DNA from: Phorcus lineatus
Lineage: Eukaryota; Mollusca; Gastropoda; Trochida; Trochidae
Assembly: GCA_921293015.1 (NCBI GenBank)
Contig: OV121095.1
Location: forward strand, 33,701,484-33,765,483
Direction: 5' to 3'
Length of the DNA: 64,000 nucleotides
Shown here: one piece after another, positions 1-12,221 of the stretch
Layout of the letters: the number at the start of each line of letters is the position of its first letter
Position numbering within the stretch: the stretch's first letter is position 1
Translations under genes and position numbers: made by a program
Notes under the pieces: generated by a model
What the model was told of the DNA's origin: nothing
Database searches by the model: none
What the model saw: the letters and a program-made list of their open reading frames with translations, nothing else

Positions 1-46
1 AGGTAATATCTATATTATGATTCCTATCTGTTCTTACATTTTCAAG

Positions 47-3000
47 GTGTGGCAAAATATTCTGTCCGAACTGCAGTCGATATAAGAGAAGACTTGCAGC
101 TGATTCTAAGCCAAATCCAGATGGTGACTTCCACAGGGTAATGTACTTACTCCTTCATTATTTATTCTCTCAACACAAACACAACGAACGAGTGCTACAA
201 AATCGTAATTGAAACACTGAATAGATATATCTTAATATGATTTTAGATGGACACAGAATATAGCACTTAATGCATAGACTAGGAGGCGAATCACAAATTT
301 GATTCTGAAGGTGTCTTGAGAGCTCTTTTCCACCCGAACTTTACATACCAAACGTTTGACGTAGATGTTTAATTGACATTATAACTTTACCAGGTATGCC
401 TGTATTGTGTGAAAGATGATGACGATGGAGCTATTGGTTTTACTAAGTCTTGGACCAGTGACTTCCTGAATATGAGACAAGCTGCGCATGCGCGGAAATT
501 TCCCTTTGAGAAAGAACCAGAACTGAAACTCTTGTGAGTTCTTCCTTTCTTTACATCAAAGTTATACACACAAGCATGAAAATCCAGGGAGAATGCTCGT
601 GATATCATCGAAGACTCAAATCCAAATATTTCCGTTATTGTTTTCCCCTTTTTACTTATATCATTTAGACATGTTTTAAAAAGAAACTAACGGTTAACGT
701 TTATGAAAGAAATTCTTATTTTGTATTGTATCTCCAAACAAGTCCATGAGGTAGTTTCGGCTTTCACACATTCTTTATCGGGTGAAAGGAAAAGCCCTGG
801 GAAATTGTGTATAAGATATAGAAGATATAAACCATAAGATATCAGTCTTTAGCAATCGCGATGTTCTAATGCTTTTCAGGCATTTTTTTTATTTCATTGT
901 AGATGCGAAGTTCCTAAGATATGTATTCCTGTGGCAGACTTGTTTCTCGCTGAAATCACCAAGGGTAACCAAATAAACGTCAAGGTCAAACTACAGAGCG
1001 CTGTCAAGGTCAGTCATTGTGTGATCGCTTGAAGAACGAAATATATAAGCCCTAACTATTTTTGTATTTTGGCAGATTGAGATTGTAAATTGCATTGTTA
1101 GCATTTGATCAATATCAAAGGAAATGACATCTTTATGTCACTCAATATCTTTTGGCAGTAGATTTTGAACAATGCCCCTCTGACGTCAAGTATATGACAT
1201 CACAGTAGTTTTACATCATCAAGTAATGACATCACAGTGCTATGACGTCATAAACACCACAACGTCACAATGCTATGACATCATCGCACTTGGAGTCTTA
1301 GGGCAGCACGGTCTTTAGTAATGTTCATTGTAATTCAAATGTAATGAAAAAATATGTTGGATGATAAATAGAATCTCACCCTCGTTTCTTATGTTATCAA
1401 ATATATCAACACTCGTTGATAAAGCCTCGGATATTTGTATCTTTCATCAACTCGTGTTGATATATTTGATATCGGAAGACACTTGGGTGAGATTCTCTAT
1501 GTATCCAATGATCGATGCATGGACTTTAGGCACAATGAGTTGTTGATGTTGTGTTATTGTTATGTTATGGCATGTACACACTTTTTGCCCAGGACATCTA
1601 CTTATCATTTGTTTTATGAAACGTTAAAGTTTTAAGTTTTAATTTTCTTTTATACCAATCATTTCCCACTGCCAAGACTAGGAAAAACATTCATTAGCGA
1701 TATCAACACGATGTACATAAAGCATTTAGCCCGTTGATATTTAAGTTGCATAGTACTTCTATCATAATTGTGTATGACACAAGCGAATTTCATTTTAGTT
1801 CAAATACAACTCTCTTAAAATTATTCTTATCGTACAGTGATAATGTTATTTTTATATGAAACCACTTTTAAACAGTTCATGGAAAGTAGGAAAATAGAAT
1901 GTTCACTAAACGTCATATGGGATCATTTTAGGCCGCAAGACGCCGCATTGAGTGCAGCACCTGTGAGAGGCAACTGCTCAACCCGAAGGACAGGAAGGAA
2001 TGCGTCTTCTGTGGGGATATATTCTGTGCCAAATGTTCCACCAAGAACCTCGTGGTCTACTATGCAAGAGGCACGGTGCAGTCCGAGGATATAGCTCAGG
2101 GGAAGGTCCAACCCCAAATGGACTTTCTAACAGCATTAGTAAGTTTTATTAACTACGAAGGAATTCATATAGGCTTCATAATTTTCATAAGATTTCGAGT
2201 GCAAAATGCCACTTCGTGACGTTATAACTAAATTATAAGACGTCACGTTGTGACTGTGACGTTGCGGTCTGTGGCCATGAGATAAACCGACCTTGAGGAT
2301 GAGTCAGTCATTCATGAAAGTAGATTTGACGTGATAACAGAACATTGCATTCGTGCCTGTGTTTTACAATGTTACTATGTAATGCCTAGATATTAGTATA
2401 TCTCTCGCTCTTGCTCGGGAAATACTAATATTTTGGCAACCGTGTCGTAAATTCTGATACAAATTCTGAGCAAATTTCAAATACAATATCCTCTATAATG
2501 GACATAACTAAGTCTAGAGTGTTATATTCGAGGGAAAGTCTTGATTCATCTATTGAGGTTTTTCTGCGATAGTAGTATAAATTCTTTTAAAACTATCTGC
2601 TTGTAAAGTCATTAAGTGTTTGGCAAGAGAACACAAGCCATTATCTTTCGGTTAGTCTGTCCTTTTTACCTGTAAAATAAAAATGTCATATTTCTAACAA
2701 TAACATTCATAATTTGGAAATATTGTATCAGGGCGTTAAGCATGTGTATTTTGAATGACATTTTTAATTAAAAAGGATTGAGAATTGAGACGTTAAGACT
2801 TTTGGGATATCATCCTTATAAAATCAACCTTTTGCCTGTGAATATTTAAAGTTTTTAATTCACATAAGTTCAAAAAAGTGTTGATGAAGTTACAAGTACA
2901 AGTTCCATTCCTGCAGGACATATCGACAATAGCAGACGTGTGGAGGAACTATAGAGCGTGCAGTGAGTGCGAGAAGCATGCGGAGCACGTGCTGCACGTG

Positions 3001-5917
3001 TTTCACTTCAACTCTCGTCTGCAGGACTATCAGCGCGAACTTATGGACCTGGCTGCTCAGATCGTTATAACTCTAGATAGGGTAAACATTTAGGATATTT
3101 TCTTACTTTTGGATTGATTTTACAATCTGTACTCCATAATAGAGAGCTACATATTTGGGTCACTGTGTCATAGATATGGGCCATGCAGCTGCTGCTGATG
3201 ATGATGATAATTACAATATTTTTGATGATAATGATGATTTGGAGATGGTTACAATGTGAAATGTTTCGCAGTCTTTAATTTATGTCGTTTTTTCTCCAAA
3301 ATAGCCAATTGTTGATGATGATGATGATGATGATGTGAAATTCTACAATTTCAATTAATTTTTTGATTAATTGTATATTGCACCAAAACATAGATTCATA
3401 TTTTTCGCAATACCAAGATTTTCATAATCTGGTAACTTTGGTAATTGACATAAAAAATATTTTAAACTTTGACTTTGTTGTTATTGACAACAATAAAATG
3501 TCTTCTCTACAGGCACTCCAAACAAATGCTCAGGAATCCTCGATGAATCAGTCGAAGTCTATGGAGGATATTTCAAAGGTAACAAGAATATTTTCAAAAA
3601 GTAATTCGGTTGTAAAATTTATGTTTTGCAATCTAGTTAAAACTAGCTGTAATATCATACGTCCTGAGCTCCGTTATCCGGATCAATACAGCCAGTTTTA
3701 ACTTAATTGGCTGTTTTGATGTTCAGGAGTCGGACAGCTTCATCTCAATGTAGACTTTATATGAATCACAGAGAAGTCCCGATGTTGTCAGGGTCAAATA
3801 TGTCAAACTTCATAAATTTGTTAATTTAACGAGGCTGTTTCTGGAAATTGGCATCTCAATGCTTATGAATTCAGCGTAATGACAATAAACAGGTTAAAAG
3901 CAAGATTTGTGATCGAAAACCGGACAAGTGCGCGCTCCATGACTTCAAACGTACTTTCGGAGACGCATTTGCAACAGACACAACGACAAATATATGTCAT
4001 TACAGCATAGTAGGTCTTTTTACCATAATCAATGTAAATGGGAAGCAGAATTTCTATTTTTTAACATTACAACAACTGCTAATGTTTTATATTCCAATGT
4101 TTAGATTAAATCTCTCATTTTAAATGTTTTATTTGTCGTTGTTAATGCTTGATCTCTACTGTTAATGTGTTAAATTCAATTGTTAATATTCTACCTCTAA
4201 TTATGAATGTTTTATCTATATGTTAAAGGTCGGAATTATCAATCGTATGGAGCGTTCTCCTACTGATGTTTTGGGCGATGTGCTGTCAAAATACCAAGAA
4301 AAGGTTTGATTGATTTCTAAATGAAATGAGCGCTATTAACAATCCTTCTTACAAATGCAATTAATTGAATAATTGCCGTTTAAAATATTATGATAAGGTT
4401 TAAGATGTTAACCTGACATCATGATTAACAGAAGGCTCAGGTCATCATTAACTGTCAGACGAAGGAGTTATTTATACTTTTTTACCAATTACCAATGTCC
4501 TTATGTTGTTGTGCGGATGTAGTAAAATCAAGTAAAAAAAGTTGTTTTACTTTGAGATTCACGTAATTTTATGTCAAAGAAACTGAATAAAAATATGATG
4601 TAGATAACCATGAATATAATAAGTTATTATTTGTTCACAGAAGGCCGAGGAGCGAGTGACCCAGAAGCTTTTTGACCGCTACTGGACAATCTACAACACC
4701 ATCAGATCATCTCTCAAACCGGTCACTCAAACCCAGGCCCAGCTACACAAACATGTAATAGCTGTAAGTCCGATTTAACCCTTTCTACATCGGAACCCGA
4801 ATCTATCAGGCTAAATGCCTCTTATAAGTGATGCCCCGAGGTTATAAAACTTTCTTGAGTTTGATTTCATGCTCAACTCAGAATTCGTGCTCAACTCAAA
4901 ACTCAGACTCAGGGTATGAAGGTTATAAAAGTCCTTGAGTTCAATTTCGAACTCAGCTTGAGTCTGAAATCGTACTCAACTCAAGTTAGGTCTACTCAGC
5001 TGAGTTTGATTTTGAACTCAGTTGAGAACGGACTCAAGATGGTTTATAACCTCCAAATTGGAGTTGATCTCAGCTGAGCACAGACTCAGTGAGTTGAGCA
5101 CGAAGTTGTGTTGAGTACGGATAGTCCATGGCAATGTTGAGCATGTAATCTTTTCAGCCAATGAAATTATGCAAGGCGCTTGAAGCAAAACTTTCGAAAT
5201 CAACGGACTTGTGATCAGGTAGTCCCTATTGCTAGATGCGATACATATCATAGGCTGGTTGAAGTAGAGATATCAGGCGTTAATCTGATACATATCAGGG
5301 CTTTGAAGGAGATATGCGTATTCAAATACGCTGATGTTGCAGGATGTCTTTCCAGTAGCTGCACTGGACACTGATCGTATACGTAACACTGTTCTATTAG
5401 TTATCACATTGTCTTGTTCTTCTTCGATTATTTTTCGTAATGCTATGATGCTTCAAACACAACTGAAATAACATAATATTTGCACTAGAATACGCAGGTA
5501 TGTGAACAGAGTTTTGGTATGCAGCTGTACATACCTATCTAGAATGTTAACACTCTCGAAGAAAGGTATCATACTTGTATATAGAATTATTGTCCGATGC
5601 CCTGTGAGGTGTCCCTATCTACAACCAAACTTAACATTTATTGCAATAAAGACATTTACTTAACATATAACTTGCTTTTCATGCGTCTCTACAATTTTGT
5701 TCATGCTATTTTTAAAGAAAGTGTCATTTAAACCGATGTTGTTTTTCTCAAAAATAATGGTACAGTTTATGCCGATTTTGTTGGGAAAGATCGTCACGTT
5801 TGTATTTTATGACATTATTTTCGTACCTTTCAGGCGTCCTCGAGTTTTTACTCTGAAAAGAGGTGGCATTTCCGGGTCCGATACGACAGCAGTGTCTCCA
5901 CGGCTTCTGAAGACTGA
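47..5917 (+). CDS. FYVE-type zinc-finger protein, 3' part of gene (partial)
   Basis: Nine exons: 47-137, 394-533, 903-1008, 1932-2138, 2917-3081, 3513-3578, 4229-4303, 4641-4763 and 5834-5917 (TGA 5915-5917). Every junction has an AG acceptor and GT donor, and the phases agree (exon 2 ends in phase 2 and exon 3 supplies one base). The start is left of the window. The 351 visible residues begin inside a FYVE zinc finger: RCGKIFCPNCS, then FHRVCLYC, which are its fourth to eighth zinc cysteines and the RVC motif. FYVE domains bind phosphatidylinositol 3-phosphate on endosomes. Residues 120-199 carry a second set of four CxxC pairs with FYVE order (CSTC, CVFCG, FCAKC, RACSEC) but without the basic HHCR motif. 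The rest is polar and probably helical, ending in SVSTASED. I cannot name the family member. A role in endosomal trafficking is inferred from the domain only. Confidence 0.82.
1173..1280. repeat. degenerate tandem repeat with TGACGTCA sites, intronic
   Basis: About five imperfect copies of a TATGACATCACAGTG-like unit lie in the third intron of the FYVE gene. Two perfect palindromic TGACGTCA motifs occur at 1181-1188 and 1243-1250. These match the cAMP-response element consensus, but in a tandem repeat they may simply be repeat content. Confidence 0.6.
1357..1508. mobile_element. fold-back MITE
   Basis: The two halves are inverted copies of about 55-60 bases. The left arm begins TTGGAT and includes GAATCTCACCC and TATCAAATATATCAACAC; the right arm returns the same sequence reversed (ending GGGTGAGATTC, then ATCCAA). 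The spacer is only about 25 bases. It lies in the third intron of the FYVE gene. No coding capacity; the superfamily cannot be assigned. Confidence 0.65.
3185..3335. repeat. GAT/TGA microsatellites
   Basis: Two GATGAT-rich runs (about 3190-3240 and 3311-3335), the second an uninterrupted TGATGATGATGA tract, lie in the intron between the fifth and sixth visible exons of the FYVE gene. Confidence 0.85.
3770..3970 (+). mobile_element. degenerate fragment of TTAA MITE family A
   Basis: Contains the family A core 'TGATCGAAAACCGGACA..TG.CGCGC' and, upstream, a match to the 'ATGTCAAACTTCAT' sub-terminal segment. Both termini are eroded. Intronic in the FYVE gene. Confidence 0.5.
4070..4228 (+). repeat. 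degenerate ~30-bp tandem repeat abutting an exon
   Basis: Repeats of a TGTTAATGTTTTATCTCTA-like unit, five or so imperfect copies, run directly into the acceptor of the seventh visible FYVE-gene exon at 4229. The repeat supplies the pyrimidine tract and branch region of that exon. Confidence 0.5.
4838..5053. mobile_element. MITE with GAGGTTATAAA terminal inverted repeats
   Basis: Left end GAGGTTATAAAACTTTCTTG and right end, reverse-complemented, GAGGTTATAAACCATCTTG. The interior consists of alternating ACTCAGCTGAGT-like palindromes. It lies in the last intron of the FYVE gene. Similar GAGTTGAGCACG sequence continues to about 5125, so the element may be larger or duplicated. Confidence 0.6.
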
Positions 5918-6147
5918 ACAACCTATACCTCGGGGATTTTAAAACTCATCTACTCAAAGTGTTCTTGGTATGAAATGTGATGGAGCCGATTAAGATCGAT
6001 TGCCAATCAAAACTATTCAAATGCCCGAAAAACCCAATCGACTGAACGTCGCCATTGAAGCAGGGAGAATCAAGATAGGAACTTGTCATGAATATCGCTG
6101 GTCAAAGAAGTTAAAGGGGATCGTCACCAACCAAATGCTTTCAAGAG

Positions 6148-6153
6148 AATAAA
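6148..6153 (+). terminator. candidate poly(A) signal of the FYVE gene
   Basis: AATAAA about 230 bases after the TGA stop of the upstream gene. It is the first canonical signal after the stop. No transcript data are visible, so the actual 3' end is inferred. Confidence 0.4.
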
Positions 6154-6305
6154 CTCTGTCTATGAATGACACGAGTCAAATCAGCAGAAAATACAAGCTA
6201 TTTATCAAGACGAGGCTCCAAAGACAAGCTGTCCAATCAAGATCACTCTTGATCAGATCTGTATGCAAATGACCAATGCTTCAAAGTTAAAAAATTGAAA
6301 ACAGA

Positions 6306-6450
6306 TTAAAGAGACACTCCGTGTTTTTTTATATACCAAATATGGTGACAATCGATACTCTACAAAAACAGTCGGTACTTCTCGATTAAATTTACAGCAT
6401 TGACAACGTTTTGCATAGGAGACTTCCAACAACTTGCGGCGTCTCTTTAA
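6306..6450. mobile_element. short TTAA MITE, family A
   Basis: Begins TTAAAGAGACACTCCGTG and ends with a near inverse (GCGGCGTCTCTTTAA). The interior shares TGGTGACAATCGATACT-type sequence with other family A copies. At 145 bases it is an internally deleted derivative of the ~460-470-base members at 11756 and 56021. Confidence 0.65.
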
Positions 6451-6640
6451 TTGTGGATGTTACATCTGTTGTGAATTAATTGTGCTAATTTCTAATTATT
6501 AATCTAGCTTTGAGTTAAATAGGAATACAAAGGGTCTATTTTTTTAAACACACTATGCTCTGAAATAATTGTAAGACAAGTGTCATGTATTGTAATTTTT
6601 ATCCTGGCTCAAATGGAATTTTACAATATAAGCGTGTTTA

Positions 6641-6760
6641 GCATTCGAGTCAATCTCATTGAAATCAACTCGAAACTTGTACCTCGTACCTCGCTGTGTT
6701 TCTTGCATTGAGGTACGAGGGACAAGTTTTGAGCTGATTTCAATGACATTGCATTCGAGT
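6641..6760. mobile_element. 100-bp fold-back element with 10-bp target duplication
   Basis: Inverted arms at about 6657-6692 and 6711-6745 (CATTGAAATCAACTCGAAAC against its reverse form, then CTTGTACCTCGTACCTC against GAGGTACGAGGGACAAG). They are flanked exactly by GCATTCGAGT at 6641-6650 and 6751-6760. A 9-10 bp duplication is typical of Mutator-like elements, but no MULE protein is present. Confidence 0.6.
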
Positions 6761-7902
6761 TTTCATTTATCTGAACATGTTTCTTTGAAAAGGCAATATG
6801 TTTTCTAGAAAAAAAAACAACATGAAAAACATTCTAAAACCTTTTCGGGAATATAAAATAAATAGAAAATAATATCATTTTTTGGTTTGTGTAGGGTTCA
6901 AATGGTCACAAAGTAAGGGTCTTGTGTTATGCATGTGAAGAAATGATTAATAACTTGCAATTTGTTATTTATGTTTTTTTATGTGATATTATTGTATTCG
7001 TCGTATAAAATGAAAACAATCTGATTAATCATGCCAAGATGAATGTATTTCAAAGTATTGCCTCTACCAAATTACGAACTCGAGGAAACACCCGAAGGAT
7101 CGAGTTCGTATCCCGGTAGAAGCACTGCTACTGTTATTCCTCCGAACACAATTTCAATCAGTTTGTATATATGGGACAACAAGATCTTTATAAGAGTAGA
7201 GCATTGAATGTCACAGAAACATGTATTGCTTGAAAGCATATGGAATCCACGTCCAAGTCTAAACTAAAGTTTTGATCATGGACTGTATATACTTTCTCGT
7301 CCTTTGATTTCAGTTTTATGTCTCGATGTGTGATCTTCTTTGGAGGTTGTGAATCTCAGAACAGCCACAATGATATAGTTTTCTTTTATTTAAGAATCTC
7401 ATTAGATTTACATAATTGTACATGCAAATACATAGACAATAATGGTTACAGTTCTTCCACGAATATTTAAAACATTGGAAATATATTTGGCAGTTGGCAG
7501 TAGAGTGAAATTGTTCTTGTCACTAAAGAGCATATTTACACCAGTTGGATTCTTTAAGTTTGATCGCTGAATGGATTGACAATGTTGACGTAGATCCTTA
7601 AAAATAGGACAACAAAAAATGAAATATGAATATTCAAGTTACTGTTAGCTCAAACCATCGATTTGGAATTGGAAAATGATGATTCGATAGCATAATTTAC
7701 AAGTATTTATTTTAGATATAGGAGTCTTATATAAAGTATACATTTTAAGGTCATAAAAGCTTCATCGAATGATTAGTAACATAATATTCTGTATTAGCAT
7801 TCCTTGAGTCTGCTATGTTCACCGCTGATAATCAAGGGGCATCCGTGTCATTTCTTTACACATCTTAAAAAAGGCTAACCAATCTGCAGAAACTGAAAAC
7901 TG

Positions 7903-8035
7903 TTGGGTACAGTAGCACGGTTTTTTTCCATAAATAACGTGATCCTAAGTAAACGAAATTAAATGTTACCAGTTGCCAGACAATGCTTTTGATCAAAATA
8001 TCGCTCTTAAACCAACGTGCTACGTTCAGTTAAAG
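7903..8035. mobile_element. short TTAA MITE, family B
   Basis: Left end carries ACAGTAGCACGGTTTTTTT and right end ACGTGCTACGTTCAGTTAA, the inverse. This matches the family B terminus TTAAAGGGACAGTAGCACG with decay at the extreme ends. Confidence 0.5.
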
Positions 8036-8589
8036 ATGCTTCATCAGGTTGGCCTTCCTTCCTCAAGGCCTTTTTCAAATAATGCTTAAAATAAAAAGGT
8101 TTTGTATCAAAATCAGATTTTTTATCAACGTCAAAGTACCTTATTCTAAGTTTGCAGTATACCATCCTCTAAAAACGAACCCAGAATCCGTGACGTCACT
8201 GTTATTTGTGTACTTGTGTTTACGTTATTCCATGTTTGTTACCACTCTGTCCGATGAAGGGGTTCGGTATAGCAATGAACGGTTTTGTTATTCAAATTCA
8301 TAAAAAGAAGTAGGCTTAAGTCTTGAGCGAGTAGGCAAGATTCAGATATTTTTAAGAGATACAAAAATATAAGTACTATTTGACGCGATTATCGTTCCTA
8401 AATTTCCGATATTTTGTTTTGCTTAAGTCCTTTAATTTGTTACGAATTATTATCATAGCAGTAAACTGATATGGGGATGCCTTTTTTGTCTGTTTTTCCA
8501 TTAATCACATTACTTATTTGGTTTTATTGGTAGCAAATGTTTTCTAAATAAACAAAAAATAAGCTGTTTGAGTGGCATTCAAGAAGTTG

Positions 8590-8756
8590 TCGGTATAGCG
8601 ACGTTTCGGTATAGATTCTTATACCGTTTTCAAGCAATTGGTGATATGGTAAGATACAGCATTTTTATACACAAGTTACATATGGATGGAATAACAAGGT
8701 AACAATGATAACGGAATGAGGTAACAAGAATCTATACCGAAACGTCGCTACCAGTA
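8590..8756. mobile_element. palindromic repeat with GACGTTTCGGTATAG arms
   Basis: Left arm GCGACGTTTCGGTATAGA, right arm TCTATACCGAAACGTCGC, perfect inverse over about 25 bases including a shared AAGAATC. Each arm contains a CGAAACGTC string beside a small hairpin (CGGTATA...TATACCG at the left arm, read on the minus strand). This arrangement is reminiscent of the hammerhead motifs carried by Penelope-like elements. Confidence 0.55.
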
Positions 8757-8884
8757 CAATAAAGAAGTTGATTATCCATAAAATTCCTTGTTGTCCTCAA
8801 ACAAAAAATAGGTAAAACCTTTCACGTTTTACACTCTGATCATGTATCTGTAAGCTATACAAATCCATATCCCTACCTCAAATT

Positions 8885-9086
8885 ATCAACGGTGTTCACA
8901 CAGAAATGGCCGCCAGTAGTTTTTGCTTAATTCTTAATAGTTTCTTCAACGTCTACGTATGACCTGGATGAGTAATGAGATGTAAGATCCTCTTTAAAGA
9001 TAATGCATTTTGCATTAACTAATGTTTATTGGGGAAACTTTGTAGAAATTTAATATTCAAAAACAACGTGCTACTTTCCCTTTAAG
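8885..9086. mobile_element. partial TTAA MITE, family B
   Basis: Holds GGTGTTCACAC, GGCCGCCAGT, GAGTAATGAGATGT and a right terminus AACGTGCTACTTTCCCTTTAA, all shared in the same or inverted order with the family B copies at 12222, 45557 and 56973. The left terminus is not recognisable. Confidence 0.55.
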
Positions 9087-11750
9087 TCTTTCTATCTACG
9101 AGTTTGTTTCTTATTGAAATGAGTTCCTGTAGCGAAAAATGAATATTATTGTATGTCATCCTTGGTTTAAATGACTCTTTGCTAGGGTATTTCTGCTGTC
9201 TTTATAAACAGGCAGACAATAGGCCAGTTGTAACTTGATCACTTTATTTTATATTTTGTCAATAATTCAATAATTTAACGAACTGCCAGTAGAAAGAGTT
9301 TTCCAGCGAAGATCAGTGTTCTTTGTTTTGTGTCTATCATATTCCTTATTTATGTTTATGAATTTGTTCGAGCATGTCAAAAGTTTGATAAAAGAGTTTT
9401 GTCCTTTTGTTAATAAATGATACAAAGCTTTAAGATTTCCTCCTTTATCGCATGATTTCAAGACACCATAAATCAGTTCATGTACTCACGGAAATAGTAA
9501 TTAGAATGTTTGAGTTTGATTCTCACAGATATTCAAATCACTACATTATTACATGATTTACCTGAAAAGGTTTTTCGGTAGAAATAATGAAACATTATCA
9601 GTTATACCTATTTACAAGCAAGACTAATACAAATCTGTTACGTATCGTTTATTTGGAAATATTTTTTAAAACACGTCACAATCAACAATGAGTGAAAAAA
9701 AATAAATGTGTTTCCTTAGTCGACAAGACATGCTCTTACATCTGCGATGCCGTAGTGACAATCATTCCAAGCTGAGAACGAACTCGTATAGTTACCAATA
9801 TTTCATACAGGAAAGGACGGGAAACAAACCATATTTATTTTTTTTTATATTTCTGTTGATTATGAAGATAAACGGCGATACATCAATAAAAATAAATCGA
9901 ATAAACACTTCATTTAAAAAAAGTAAGTATGTCTGTCACTGTAAAGAATTACTATACAGATGTCATACAACATAGAACATACAAGAGAAACGTCCGAAGA
10001 CTGTCGCTCCTATCATAGCGTAAAATTTTCTTCCTCTAAAACTTAATTTTTTGCCTCATTTTGAAAAACTCAAAATTCGAAATCGCCAAAGAGTCACCCA
10101 AAGGTAAGTAATATGTTTCAAGCAACTATATATATTCTTTATACACTGAAAAAAAACCTTTATTTTTCTGGTATCAAGCAGGTGTTTATAGCTAATTGAC
10201 GCCTCTGTAATAATAATAAAAATATACTTTTCAAAATATAAGCATCAATCTGAGAAAAAATGAAAACTTAAAAGTAGAAAGGAAATTCCACTCGTTCAAA
10301 GCATGCAACAGTTTCATTGCAGTTCAACAGTATTTGGCTATTTTTAAGGAACAATTTTTTCACGTTTCATTAATTAATTACTGAACACTTTTAAACACTT
10401 AATAGATATTGAATTGTACTGTTAGACTGCTAATAACTTGATTTTGGCAATCGAAAAATATCAACATCAAAACAGTTAACGTGTAGAGTCGGATCCTAAG
10501 TGAAGCGTCCTTAAAATCTAATAAAGCTCACATTTGAATGTTATATGTGCATCGTTGAACGTTTTAAAAATATCTCGTTTATGGTCAGATCACGGTTACA
10601 TATCCCAAGTGGTCGTGATCAAAGGGTAGTATACATTCTACTTCAGGTTTTTTCTTTTGGCAAAAATAAAAAAATATACTATATGTATTGAGACTAGGCC
10701 TTTTTGCCATTCTTTTCCTTTCCTTTGTCCTTATTTGGATAACATTGTCCCGTTCCCTCCCCACAGAGGTTACTCAAGTAATTTCTTACATAGTAACCTC
10801 TGTAGCAAGTTGATTATATATATATATTGGTTTCTAAATCTCTTTGCGGAGAAAATCTTAACTACAGATACCGTCTATATTTCTATCAAATAATTTATCG
10901 CCTGACATCTTCGGTATATGTTCACATCGCATTGGCAAAGGGGCACCAGTCTTCTCAGCGGTTACGGAAAAAACCCAAATGCTTAATTTGAAACGTTGGT
11001 GATGGCACATCTGACTTATATTTTCTACCTAGAGGGATTCTCATTTCTAGCCGAGAATATGGTCCACTTGTAGCAAGTGTGACGTGAGAAGAAATGAGAT
11101 GAGAAACCGCTTAGGGAAGAGAATGCGCTCTTCAAAATCGTTTGCAGCGATGAGCTAAACATGCTCTTTTAGCTCGATGAAACCTTCATGATTTCTAAAA
11201 GTTGACTTGTTTGATCTAATCGCAGAAATATGTATATCGAAACATTTATACCATTAATGAAAACCATTTTCCCATCACATCTTAAAAACTCTTTTATTAT
11301 AAGCCTATAAGAATTTTTTTTTTTTTTGGTACTTTTTAAAAAACAAAAACCTAGTGTTTCCACATGCAAAACATGTTTATATCATATCTTCATAATATTT
11401 ATTTAAATGCTTCTAAAACCATGTAACACTAAAAAAAACTTTGCAACCAGGTAAATTTCAAAGTTGAGAGACGTAAATAAAATTTTAAACCAACAGGAAT
11501 ACAAAGATGTATTTTAAAAGAAAAGAGACAAACCATCCACTCACCTTTTACGAAAAAACAAGATCAGTTACTTACCAAATTAAAAGAGTACTGATTCAAT
11601 CATCTTTGAATAAAGTATAATACATACGCCTTTTGCCAAACAACAATGTTTTATAACTTCTATTCAAGAATTTTCTTTTCTTTATAATTTAATATAATTG
11701 ATACGTAGATAATAAGGTGTTATTTGGTAAGTAGACTATCTTTACAAGTT
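9087..11750. other. no gene seen; AT-rich intergenic DNA
   Basis: No open frame has coding character and no splice-consistent exon pairs were found. The only structure noticed is a perfect 12-bp inverted repeat at 10764-10804 (ACAGAGGTTACT ... AGTAACCTCTGT) and short homopolymer runs. Confidence 0.6.
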
Positions 11751-11755
11751 TTCCC

Positions 11756-12213
11756 TAAAGAGCCACTACGTGACTTGTTGGAGTTATATATGCCAAACTT
11801 CATCAATGGTGTCATTTGATCGCGAAGTATCGACTGTTACCAAAAATACACATTTTAAAGCTGATTGATTTTTTTACAGTGACAATATGAAGGTAGAACG
11901 TCGCAATTTTGATCGAAAACCGGACAGTGGCGCGCGTCTAATAGTCAAACTAAAACAGCCAGGAGGGCAGTTAGGAGTTGATAATGTTTGTTAGGTTATA
12001 TAACTAGTATCGTGTATATTGGACGTGATATCTACATCTCTGTGCATGTATATGTCTGTTTTTAGATTTTCATGGAAAAACAGCATTTGTTATATATATG
12101 TCTTTTGGACATGAAAAGTTAAGATGTTTTGATTTTTATATCACCACATATGACATTTAGGTTCGTATCAAAGGTAAATAATATGTTATGAAAATCACGG
12201 AGTGCCTCTTTAA
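11756..12213. mobile_element. TTAA MITE, family A, near full length
   Basis: Left end TAAAGAGCCACTACGTGA and right end TCACGGAGTGCCTCTTTAA are inverted repeats. The interior includes GATCGAAAACCGGACA and CATGTATATGTC segments found in inverted orientation in the copy at 56021. No open frame. It ends nine bases before the next MITE. Confidence 0.75.
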
Positions 12214-12221
12214 GGTTTTTA

